Notes: generated by a model from the letters alone, not told the origin. Positions 1 to 5,337 are shown, numbered from the stretch's first letter. The stretch: 5,604 nt of DNA from Rhodospirillaceae bacterium (GCA_028819955.1 JAPPKP010000388.1:1-5604), one strand, 5' to 3'. Translations and numbers: made by a program.

Positions 1-481
1 TCTGCCCGACCTTCCGGCGATGCCGGAAGCAGTCGGCGATCGTCTTGGCGACGCCGAAGACCTTCACGGGAACACTTTCGATACGCACGGTCATGACGTC
101 GTCGGTGAGTAGCGCGTCAGTGAACCGCACGATCCGCATTTCCGGCCTTCCCTCCTTCGGCATCCAGTCCCTCGTGCCGATCGCCATCCAGACGGCGCGT
201 GGCAGCTGATCCGTCAGTTCGTGGAAGGCCAGCGCGGACACCAGGCAGACGACGCCCCTGGGAACGCGTTTTGCCGCCTCAGCCAAATCGTGGTTGGCGT
301 CGATCGGCGCGTCGGGCAGCTGGTAGAGGCCGCGCGCGAGGTGGTTCACCTGGCCGGCGCGGACCATTCTGCCAACCGTGGCGGCGGTAATACCGGCATC
401 CGTGAATTCAGACAGACGCGCAATTCCCTTCGCCCGGAGGAGATCGATCGCCCGGTCGCGCTGCGTACCTGTCTTCATCAT
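1..481 (-). CDS. abiEi: AbiEi-family antitoxin / transcriptional repressor (3' end beyond window)
   Basis: I read 160 codons on the minus strand without a stop, starting MMKTGTQRDRAIDLLRAKGI, and the frame runs off the left edge. Residues 8-50 look like the winged-helix DNA-binding domain of AbiEi antitoxins and contain the typical turn GQVNHLARGLYQLP. Residues 60-100 (VCLVSALAFHEL...VWMAI) and the segment VFGVAKTIADCFRHRRKVG near residue 143 are hallmarks of the family, in which an AKTI.DCF..R..VG motif is strongly conserved. In characterised AbiE systems AbiEi binds inverted repeats in its own promoter and represses the abiE operon, and it counters the AbiEii nucleotidyltransferase without needing to bind it. 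An abiEii partner would lie just outside the left edge. ATG 481 and ATG 478 are both possible starts; neither has an obvious Shine-Dalgarno. No in-frame ATG was seen in the roughly 60 bases upstream. Family assignment is confident; function is inferred from it. Confidence 0.88.
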   Translation of the reverse strand, partial: MMKTGTQRDRAIDLLRAKGIARLSEFTDAGITAATVGRMVRAGQVNHLARGLYQLPDAPIDANHDLAEAAKRVPRGVVCLVSALAFHELTDQLPRAVWMAIGTRDWMPKEGRPEMRIVRFTDALLTDDVMTVRIESVPVKVFGVAKTIADCFRHRRKVGQ

Positions 482-500
482 TGATATGTAACCACAAAAC

Positions 501-519
501 CTCGGATTTATGTTCCGAG
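501..519. promoter_or_regulatory. Inverted repeat, candidate AbiEi operator
   Basis: A perfect dyad CTCGGA (501-506) / TCCGAG (514-519) with a 7-base centre lies 20-38 bases upstream of the leftward abiEi start. The surrounding bases (about 480-535) are clearly AT-richer than the rest of the window, as expected for a promoter. AbiEi proteins bind inverted repeats in their own promoters, so this is a reasonable autorepression site. No convincing -35/-10 pair could be placed around it, so the assignment rests on position and symmetry. Confidence 0.45.
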
Positions 520-892
520 TATTTCTATCATATCCACCAGCTCACGCAAAACTGGGTTGACCCGCCGAACCGGCTGGGCGGACCCAAAACGCGGCTTTTC
601 GGTATCGGGGGCCGCTGAATAGCGCCGAGGCGGTGACCGGGCCCGGCCAACCAATCCGTCCGACGACGAGCGCCCCCGGGCCAGGATCGAAGGTGTTTAT
701 GCCGGTGGCGGATAAACTACCTGGAGGCGGCCGAATTGACCCACGCGTGAACTCCTGTGCTCCCGGCGCGGACACCACGCCACCGGAGCTGGCTGGGCGG
801 GATACCGTCCTTGCTGACACCCGCCTTGCGGTCCGGCGCAGCAGATGGAACCCGCTCAGAAGAGAACATGGTTGATGCAGAGGACTTCATGA
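520..892. other. Spacer between the divergent abiEi genes with no supportable gene
   Basis: Small open frames exist on both strands here, but their translations are rich in Gly, Pro, Arg and Ala, lack ribosome-binding sites and match no family I know. The stretch contains several GGGTC/TGACCC words (near 553, 575 and 738), which occur in some IS21-type element ends, but no terminal repeats or transposase fragment could be made out. The one clear structure is a hairpin at 695-717, listed separately. The spacer may be decayed mobile-element DNA. Confidence 0.4.
695..717. repeat. 23-base imperfect inverted repeat
   Basis: GTTTAT (695-700) pairs with ATAAAC (712-717). Inside it CCG (702-704) pairs with CGG (709-711) around a GTGG loop, leaving a single unpaired G at 701. 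Nine base pairs flank a four-base loop. It lies in the middle of the spacer with no gene next to it and has no T-tract, so it is not a typical terminator. A protein-binding site or a recombination-site remnant are open alternatives. Confidence 0.45.
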
Positions 893-922
893 TTGACGTC
901 TGAAACTATAGTCCATATATGG
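893..922 (+). promoter_or_regulatory. Sigma70-type promoter of the rightward abiEi with overlapping palindromes
   Basis: TTGACG (893-898) is followed after 17 bases by TATATG (916-921), a good -35/-10 pair reading toward the abiEi start at 960 and giving a leader of about 30 bases. Two short palindromes lie back to back over the promoter: ACTATAGT (905-912) in the -35/-10 spacer and CCATATATGG (913-922) covering the -10. That is the position expected for a repressor operator, and the downstream gene is itself an AbiEi-type autorepressor. The operator role is inferred. Confidence 0.55.
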
Positions 923-959
923 TTATCATCGAGCATATTGAAAATCTTCTCGAACCGCC

Positions 960-1754
960 ATGCCCCGACTCGTCTCCGCGCCCTTCTTCAGCGCCAACCC
1001 GGTCTTCCGACGGCCCGACTATGCCGCGGCCGTTGGCCGCCGGCCTGACGACAAGATCGTCACGGCGATGCTCGTCCAGCATCTCAAGGCCGGCAACATC
1101 CGGCGCATCGCCCGTGGCGTCTTCGCCTCGGTGCCCAAGCATGCCGACGCCACGACATGGTCGGTCGACCGCTTCCTCGCCGCCTCCCGTCTGCGCCTTG
1201 GCGGCACCATCGCCTATCATTCTGCCCTTGAGCTGCACGGTTACGCCTACACCGAAGGGCATGACGTGCAGGTCATTGCGGAGGGAGAACCCGGCATGTT
1301 CGAGGCGGCCGGTTTCGCCTGCCGGTTCGTCAGACCGCCGCGTGGCTTCGCGCCTTCGGATGGCGTCACGGCGGTCGACCGCCTGGGGCAGGAAGTCAGG
1401 GTGACGACGATCGAGCGGACGATCGCCGATCTGTTCGATCGCTATGATCTGGCCGGGGGCGCGGAGGAGTTCTTCAACTCCCTGGACTTGGTGGTGCGGA
1501 TCGACGCCCTGGCGCTGGTCCGCTACGTGCGCGCGCTCGGCAAGGCCACCACCGGCGGCGCCGTGGGCTTCTGGCTGGAGCGCGAGCAGAAGCGGCTGGG
1601 CGTCCCGGATGCTGCGCTCGAAGAGCTTCGGACGCTCATGCCGGCTCAGCCCCGATACGCTCTCGGCGCCAAATCGGGCGGGGGCAGGACAGCCAAGGAC
1701 TGGAACGTCATTCTTCCGGTCGACGTCCTCGAACGCCGTTTCGAGGGCCTGTAG
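960..1754 (+). CDS. abiEi: AbiEi-family antitoxin / transcriptional repressor, full length
   Basis: This 264-residue protein is the type IV antitoxin of an AbiE system and probably represses its own operon. An N-terminal winged helix spans roughly residues 15-60, with VQHLKAGNIRRIARGVFASV resembling the recognition-wing segment of the family. The conserved middle is GGTIAYHSALELHGYAYTE near residue 80. The C-terminal AbiEi domain follows, with VTTIERTIADLFDRYDLAGG near residue 147 and an EEFFNSLD helix. Length is normal for the longer AbiEi subfamily. The start is fixed by an in-frame stop at 939-941 and the only ATG after it; no Shine-Dalgarno is visible between 940 and 959. The stop TAG abuts the ATG of the AbiEii toxin gene, so the two were co-translated. 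That toxin is now broken, leaving an apparently intact antitoxin without its own partner. A long open frame on the opposite strand is a shadow of this gene. Confidence 0.9.
   Translation: MPRLVSAPFFSANPVFRRPDYAAAVGRRPDDKIVTAMLVQHLKAGNIRRIARGVFASVPKHADATTWSVDRFLAASRLRLGGTIAYHSALELHGYAYTEGHDVQVIAEGEPGMFEAAGFACRFVRPPRGFAPSDGVTAVDRLGQEVRVTTIERTIADLFDRYDLAGGAEEFFNSLDLVVRIDALALVRYVRALGKATTGGAVGFWLEREQKRLGVPDAALEELRTLMPAQPRYALGAKSGGGRTAKDWNVILPVDVLERRFEGL
1743..1747 (+). promoter_or_regulatory. Ribosome-binding site of the abiEii remnant
   Basis: GAGGG lies inside the last codons of abiEi, 7 bases before ATG 1755. It fixes the abiEii start and shows antitoxin-toxin translational coupling. Confidence 0.6.
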
Positions 1755-2198
1755 ATGGCGGCGCCGTCCGCCCAGACCCTGCAGCGTCTCGCCGACGAGA
1801 CCGGTCACCAGCCCGGCACGCTCGAGAAGGTGCTGCGGCTCCTGGACCTGTTGCAGGAGATCGCGCGGGATCGGGTTCTGGCGGATCGTCTCGTCCTCAA
1901 GGTGGGACGGCGCTCAACCTGTTCTACCTCGGTCTCGACCGGCTCTCGGTCGATATCGACCTGAACTATGTCGGTGCGCTCGACCGGGCCGCAATGGAAG
2001 CCGAACGCCCCGACGTCGACGCCGCGCTCGACCGTCTCCTCGCCTCCCAGGGATACGGTATTCGCCGCAGGCCCGGCGAGCATGCCGGAGGCAAGTGGCT
2101 GGCCCGCTACACCTCGGCGCTCGGCGGCAACGCCACGCTGGAAGTCGACGTCAACTACATGGCACGCCAGCCACTGTTCGGCATGGCGCGCATGGAGT
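1755..2198 (+). pseudogene. abiEii: abiEii nucleotidyltransferase toxin, frameshifted and 3'-truncated
   Basis: AbiEii toxins are nucleotidyltransferases; the related MenT enzymes add nucleotides to the tRNA acceptor stem. The first 49 codons read through the family N-terminus and end with RLVLK at 1901. The expected KGGTALNLFYLGLDRLSVDID then continues one frame over, because AAGGTGGGACG is found where AAGGGTGGGACG is expected: one G is missing at 1901-1906. The second frame carries the catalytic DID-L motif (SVDIDLNY) and runs through LEVDVNYMARQPLFGMARM to about codon ending 2197. There homology ends abruptly, and the frame then runs through unrelated sequence to a stop at 2297-2299. Only about 148 codons of a family usually near 250-300 remain, so the C-terminal helical domain is gone. 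The frameshift alone might be a sequencing error; the truncation is not. The gene is almost certainly non-functional. Confidence 0.85.
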
Positions 2199-2297
2199 CT
2201 CTCCGACCGCGAACGCGCCCAGCTTCCGTTCGCTCATCTGCGAGCCCGACAGGTACGCTTCAACGGCCTGTCGGACAAGATCGCCGAGCGGCGCCAT
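2199..2297 (-). pseudogene. 5' fragment of a second copy of the repeat-HTH gene
   Basis: On the minus strand an ATG at 2297 opens MAPLGDLVRQAVEAYLSG and continues to SERKLGAFAVGE. Aligned without gaps to the first 33 residues of the intact protein at 2465-3142, 15 of 33 positions are identical, including the segments MS.RKLG and AV..YL. The upstream ACCGGAG lies at the same 9-base spacing in both genes. After about 2199 the similarity stops and abiEii sequence begins on the other strand. This was therefore a downstream tandem paralogue of the intact gene, with 167 bases between them, cut off by a rearrangement. It differs too much from its neighbour to be a recent duplication. Confidence 0.7.
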
Positions 2298-2464
2298 GAA
2301 AACGCACTCCGGTTCGGATTCAGCCGGTCCCGACGGTCGCTGAAGCACGTGCGAGAGAGCCATGAGCCGCCGATCGCGCCGGCACGAGCCGCATTCGGAC
2401 GGACCGACGACGCCGGCGTCGTGTCCTCCCGGCTTCCCTCGATGCGTTCATGCGCCGCGCACCG

Positions 2465-3142
2465 TCAGGCGGCGCCGGCGAGTCGTCGTCGCAGCCTCGC
2501 CTCGATCCATGCCTCGAGGTCGAAACGCGCGTACAACACCTTGGACCCGAACTTGTGAAATACCGGACCTCCGCCGGTGGCCCGATAGCGGGTGAGCGTT
2601 CGGTGCGAGAGCCCGATGACGGCCGCCGCCTCGCGCTCGGGGAGAAAGGTCGTCTCGTCGAGCTTCCGAATCCTCGCGTCGTCCTCGGTCCACGGCGCGA
2701 ACGCGGCACCAAGCCCGTAGGGCGGCACCGTGACGTCGCTCGCGAGCAGCCACGCAATGCCGCGGCGTTGGAAGTCATCGGCGGCGCCGTGCATCCAGGA
2801 TCTCACCCGCTCGACGCTGTCGAGCGTCGGCGACATCCCGCTCCCGAGCTCCCGCACGAACGAGGATCTCCCGATGGCCCTGGATCCGAGCACGGTCGGA
2901 CTGGTCCCGGTGACAATGAGGAATGCCTCGACCTCCCGCCGGAACCTGGGACCGATGGGGGCGATCTCCATGAAGCGAAGCACCCGGTCGACCGCGTCGA
3001 TACCCGACGAACCACCGCCTTTCAGGCCCCGGACGAATTTGGGGTCGCCAAGCGCGAGCTCGCCGAGCTTCCGGCCGCTCATCCCGGAATGCTTGAGATA
3101 GTCCGAGACGGCACGTTGAAACTCGGCTTCAAGCAAGTTCAT
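2465..3142 (-). CDS. DNA-binding protein with two internal repeats and a C-terminal excisionase-like HTH
   Basis: The 225-residue product starts MNLLEAEFQRAVSDYLKH. Residues 8-58 and 67-117 are two copies of one unit, aligned as FQRAVSDYLKHSGMSGRKLG...FVRGL...AVDRVLRFM and FRREVEAFLIVTGTSPTVLG...FVREL...SVERVRSWM. Each looks like a small helical lambda-repressor-like fold, though I cannot name the family. Residues 166-217 form a MerR/excisionase-type helix-turn-helix: FLPEREAAAVIGLSHRTLTR, then a wing (GGGPVFHKFGSKVLYARFDL) and EAWIEAR. Such domains occur in excisionases, AlpA-like regulators and plasmid control proteins. ATG 3142 is preferred because GGAG lies 9 bases upstream and the paralogue fragment at 2297 starts identically; a GTG at 3220 would add 26 less convincing residues. 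A regulator of a mobile element is inferred from the domain alone. Confidence 0.78.
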   Translation of the reverse strand: MNLLEAEFQRAVSDYLKHSGMSGRKLGELALGDPKFVRGLKGGGSSGIDAVDRVLRFMEIAPIGPRFRREVEAFLIVTGTSPTVLGSRAIGRSSFVRELGSGMSPTLDSVERVRSWMHGAADDFQRRGIAWLLASDVTVPPYGLGAAFAPWTEDDARIRKLDETTFLPEREAAAVIGLSHRTLTRYRATGGGPVFHKFGSKVLYARFDLEAWIEARLRRRLAGAA

Positions 3143-3151
3143 CTGCTCGGG

Positions 3152-3155
3152 CTCC
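3152..3155 (-). promoter_or_regulatory. Ribosome-binding site deciding the start at 3142
   Basis: GGAG on the minus strand, 9 bases before ATG 3142, lies within ACCGGAG. The same word recurs at the same spacing before the paralogue fragment (2307-2313 before 2297), which supports this start over the upstream GTG at 3220. Confidence 0.55.
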
Positions 3156-3529
3156 GGTCGCCATTCACGCAGCGTCGGATCCGTCCCCGCACACCGACGC
3201 GAGGCCGGAATGTATGGCACCGCCGGGGATTGTGCGCCCCCAATCTGGGGGAGAATCGGGAAGAAATTGCGCTGCGTTTCGGCGGATTGCGCGAAGATGG
3301 ATGCCTTCGACGATGACCACCGCTGCCTACAGGAACATCTTGATGTCTGGCGTGCGTTTCGCCATATTCACCCTGTATACTCCGGATTCGCCTCTGCCGC
3401 TCGGTATGCGCCCGGGGTTCTTGCTTTAGAGCCTCGTCCCGCTCCAGCCGGCTGCCGTTAGCCGGTGGGTTACGGCTATTGGCGCCCTGTTGAGACTTCG
3501 GTGTTCGGAGCAGCTTTGCGCGGTGCCGA
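3156..3529. other. Region upstream of the HTH gene with no supportable gene
   Basis: Open frames cross this stretch on both strands, but none has a plausible start or a recognisable product. On the minus strand an ATG at 3365 opens MAKRTPDIKMFL and stops after 12 codons; it looks like the first codons of a lost gene, but it has no family match and no clear Shine-Dalgarno. A GC hairpin lies at 3237-3251. A promoter for the HTH gene must lie here or upstream, yet no convincing -35/-10 pair was found. Confidence 0.4.
3237..3251. repeat. CCCCC-AATCT-GGGGG inverted repeat
   Basis: Five C (3237-3241) and five G (3247-3251) flank a five-base centre, about 95 bases upstream of the HTH gene start. 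There is no T-run, so it is a poor terminator. A binding site for the neighbouring DNA-binding protein or a leader hairpin are possible. Confidence 0.4.
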
Positions 3530-3674
3530 TCACCGTTTGCGCGCTACCATTCTGCCCAGCGGCCGGATCCTCGACCATCCGGCATGGCAACTCCGTCTGG
3601 GCGCGGACATGGGCGAGAACCTCGCCCAGCGCCGTTTCGATCTCCCGCCCGAGTTCAGTGCGTTCCGCGATCAT
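3530..3674 (-). pseudogene. Remnant resembling the N-terminus of a HigA/XRE-type antitoxin
   Basis: From ATG 3674 the minus strand reads MIAERTELGREIETALGEVL and then AHVRAQTELPCRMVEDPAA, ending near 3558. This resembles the start of HigA-type antitoxins, which usually begin with a helix of the form LG.EI...L.EALAH...GE and a short linker before the helix-turn-helix. The next family segment, usually like RIVALRKR, appears one frame over as GRMVARKR, ending at a stop near 3528, which suggests a frameshift. The helix-turn-helix itself was not found. In the unshifted frame the ORF continues to a stop at 3426-3428 through sequence that looks non-coding. I rely on remembered family patterns, so the call is tentative; a short unrelated helical protein is the alternative. 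The start sits directly against the end of the Calx-beta fragment. Confidence 0.4.
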
Positions 3675-3780
3675 TGTCCCGGTGTTCCATTCTTGATCGT
3701 AGTCGCCAGCCGCAACAGCACCCGGGTATCCGTCTGGTCCTCGCGATTCGCGCTCGCGGATGCCCACGACTTTGACCGCA

Positions 3781-4146
3781 CTGTTTGCCCGGCGGCACGC
3801 CGACGAACTGCGAGCGGCGCCCTGCCCAGAACACCAACGTGCCTGACGTCGCGAGGAAGTCCGTCCCGCTCGCGGCCGTCCCACTCGAAGTTGCGTATTC
3901 AACCTTCACTGGTTGCGGCGGCAGTTGCGGGAGCTGCCCTGATAGCTCGACGAAGAATGCGACGGCCTGACCCTCCCGGGCGGCGCCAACCGATACGCTC
4001 ATCGTCAGAGCCGTGGTCGAGGTCTCAGATTCTGCTACGGCTGGGGTAGGTGCAATCAGGAACGTTGCTGCCAACAGCAACCCCGCGAGCCAAACAGGCC
4101 GTGGGATGAACGCGCCGTTCGCTCCGCCGGTGCAGCAGCGGCGCAA
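3781..4146 (-). pseudogene. Secreted Calx-beta-domain protein, fragment
   Basis: The translation holds a clear Sec signal peptide (FIPRPVWLAGLLLAATFLIA then PTPAVAES, predicted cut after AVA). Most of a Calx-beta domain follows: MSVSVGAAREGQAVAFFVEL, VKVEYATSSGTAASGTDF, ATSGTLVFWAG. The motif V.YAT..GTA..G.DF.A.SGTL.F..G is diagnostic. Calx-beta domains bind calcium and occur in repeated form in secreted or surface adhesins. Homology fades after FVGVPPGKQ (about 3781), where the last strands and the usual D..E..E.F motif should be; the frame then runs to a stop near 3655 through unrelated, arginine-rich sequence. No ATG precedes the signal peptide in frame; the first usable start is TTG 4146, and the frame stays open further upstream. 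The gene is probably broken at both ends. Complete Calx-beta proteins carry at least one full domain of about 90-100 residues. Confidence 0.62.
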
Positions 4147-4280
4147 CAGGCGGTGCAGCGCGGATTGACCGTGCTTCCGCCGCCGGCCGAGCCGGGAACG
4201 AGGCTGTCGGGGAAAGAAAAATTCCGGCGGTACAGAAGGCGACGACCGGCGGAATGGAGAGAGTGCCCCGAGAAGCAGTC

Positions 4281-4790
4281 CTAGGGTCCCACGCCGCCTT
4301 GCCCGAGATCGAGCTTACGCTCGGCACCGCCGCCTGGCGCGAGGGCACACGCCTGCTCGTGGCCGGCCCGTGGCTCGGCGAACGCCTCCCGACTCAGTAC
4401 CCGACACTCATCGAAGCCATCGAACCCCTTCGTTGGCCAGCTCCGGTAGAACCCCGGGCTTTGTTCCCCCCTGCCAAGGAGCCGGCCGGCGGACCGGTCG
4501 ATGCGATGCGACAACTCGGCAAGAGGCAGCACGGGCGCCGCATGCGCCACGCCGAGCAATTGCAGAAACGTCCGCGCACGGCGGAAGAACGGAACCGGAT
4601 CGTGCGAATCGAGGTCCCGCTCGTCGCCCGCACGGTAGAACGCCGGCCGCCACCTGAAGGTCCTCGCTGCCGCTCCGACCGACTGGAAGCCGTGGAACCC
4701 GGAGCCGGCCGGCGCAAGCTCGAACACCATCTCCTCGTCCACGAACGCTCGCACCTCCTCGAATGGCACCAACGTCACGTCTTCGGCCAC
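4281..4790 (-). CDS. Unrecognised protein overlapping the traW remnant
   Basis: The function is not recognised. From GTG 4790 the product is 169 residues. Its first 110 or so look protein-like: EEVRAFVDEEMVFELAPAGS, SVGAAARTFRWRPAFYRAG, FFRRARTFLQLLGVAH. I counted base use by codon position: between about 4441 and 4800 the third positions of this frame are the most G/C-rich, reaching 19 of 20 in 4681-4740, and second positions are the least, which supports coding on this strand. Below about 4430 that signal is lost, so the true 3' end may also be rearranged. GGAGG lies 10 bases before GTG 4790, giving a 16-base overlap with traW. GTG 4778 is an alternative that would make a 4-base GTGA overlap with the traW stop. 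In F-type transfer operons traU normally follows traW, but none of the Cys-rich TraU motifs are visible. Confidence 0.5.
   Translation of the reverse strand: MAEDVTLVPFEEVRAFVDEEMVFELAPAGSGFHGFQSVGAAARTFRWRPAFYRAGDERDLDSHDPVPFFRRARTFLQLLGVAHAAPVLPLAELSHRIDRSAGRLLGRGEQSPGFYRSWPTKGFDGFDECRVLSREAFAEPRAGHEQACALAPGGGAERKLDLGQGGVGP
4290..4440 (+). other. Possible plus-strand coding fragment
   Basis: In the frame of ATG 4254 the segment ALPEIELTLGTAAWREGTRL followed by LVAGPWLGERLPTQYPTL has an ordinary amino-acid composition. At 4291-4380 codon third positions are about 93% G/C and second positions the least G/C, which fits this strand better than either minus frame. The signal is gone above about 4440, where the minus-strand ORF takes over. 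No family is recognised and no Shine-Dalgarno precedes 4254. It could be a gene fragment or chance. Confidence 0.22.
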
Positions 4791-5320
4791 GTCGATCCGT
4801 CCTCCCGGTCCCCGACCGGGAACTCGGTGATGCGGAGCCTCGTCCCGGCCTGCGCGACCAGCGCGGGCGTGGCCGCGATGCCGAAACGCGCGGCGAGACG
4901 CCCGCCCTGATCGAAGAAGAAGGAACGGCCGTGCCGGCGCATCAGGTCGAGCGGCCGGCCGGCGAGCAGGACGATCTTCGCGCGGCGCTCGTGGCCAAGC
5001 GCCCACGCGATCTCCGCCCCGCGCCGCCCGTCAACGAACAGCAGGTCGCGGGCGAGAGTGGTGCGCTCCAGCGGGTTCACGCGAGTTCCCGCCGCGGCGA
5101 TGAGCACGCCATCGGCCGACCGGATGTCCCGCGCGACCGTGATGGAGGGGTCGACCAGGCGGCTGCGTTCCTCCGTTGCCGGCGCGATACCCGGAACCGG
5201 CGGGGGCTCTTCCAGCGTCCGCCGCGCTCGCTCGCGGGCTTCCCCCTCCAGCCGCGCCAGCGCGCCCGCGCGTTCCATCTCCAGGAGCCGCGCCTCGATC
5301 TGTTCCAGCAGGTCCGGCTC
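4775..5320 (-). pseudogene. traW: TraW, F-type conjugation protein, 5'-truncated
   Basis: TraW is a periplasmic protein of F-type type IV secretion systems, needed for pilus assembly and mating. On the minus strand the reading begins EPDLLEQIEARLLEMERAGA. It continues through the central DPSITVARDI and AAAGTRVNPLE, then LLFVDGR and KIVLLAG, and the C-terminal RSFFFDQGGRLAARFGIAAT, PALVAQAG and LRITEF. These landmarks and their order are those of TraW. The C-terminus is present, with a tail of about 13 extra residues. The N-terminus is missing: family members have a signal peptide and a VYPIAEPD-like segment before EPDLLE, whereas here the frame reads WCRRHP and meets a stop at 5339-5341. The first usable ATG is 5278, which would give 167 residues and no signal peptide. 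Without export the product could not act in the periplasm, so I call it a pseudogene. A perfect palindrome abuts the break. Confidence 0.85.
4804..4820. repeat. Perfect stem-loop overlapping the ribosome-binding site of the downstream ORF
   Basis: CCCGGTC (4804-4810) and GACCGGG (4814-4820) form a 7-bp perfect stem with a 3-base loop near the 3' end of traW. On the minus strand the three G that finish the stem are part of GGGAGGA, the Shine-Dalgarno for GTG 4790. The hairpin could hide that site until ribosomes translating traW open it. In GC-rich coding DNA it could also be chance. Confidence 0.35.
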
Positions 5321-5322
5321 AG

Positions 5323-5337
5323 GGTGTCGACGACACC
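5323..5337. repeat. Perfect 15-base palindrome at the traW breakpoint
   Basis: GGTGTCG-A-CGACACC is fully symmetrical (7-bp arms, one central base). It lies two bases beyond the Glu-Pro-Asp codons where TraW homology ends, and on its other side the leader of the AAA ATPase gene begins. The position suggests a recombination or insertion site used in the rearrangement. A repressor-binding site for the ATPase gene is an alternative. Confidence 0.5.

Noticed and set aside
553..745. Repeated TGACCC/GGGTC words suggesting an IS21-type element end
   Set aside because: Words are too short and spacing is irregular; no terminal inverted repeats, target duplication or transposase fragment visible.
542..875. 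Overlapping small ORFs on both strands in the abiEi spacer
   Set aside because: Low-complexity Pro/Gly/Ala/Arg translations, no ribosome-binding sites and no similarity to known families.
906..1808. 300-codon open frame on the minus strand
   Set aside because: Antisense to the well-supported AbiEi gene; composition is Arg/Gly-rich and no family matches. It is a shadow frame in GC-rich DNA.
1444..2343. 299-codon plus-strand frame across the end of abiEi and abiEii
   Set aside because: Translation is dominated by Arg, Pro and Ser and overlaps two recognised genes in other frames.
1968..2558. Plus-strand frame continuing past the abiEii breakpoint (DRERAQLPFAHLRARQV)
   Set aside because: It looked like a possible alternative abiEii tail, but it is antisense to the HTH paralogue fragment and does not resemble the AbiEii C-terminus.
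2450..3316. 288-codon plus-strand frame
   Set aside because: Antisense to the repeat-HTH gene, whose internal repeats, HTH domain and ribosome-binding site settle the strand.
3327..3402. TATACA -10-like box and short ORF MAKRTPDIKMFL on the minus strand
   Set aside because: No -35 at the correct distance and a stop after 12 codons; at most a trace of a lost gene.
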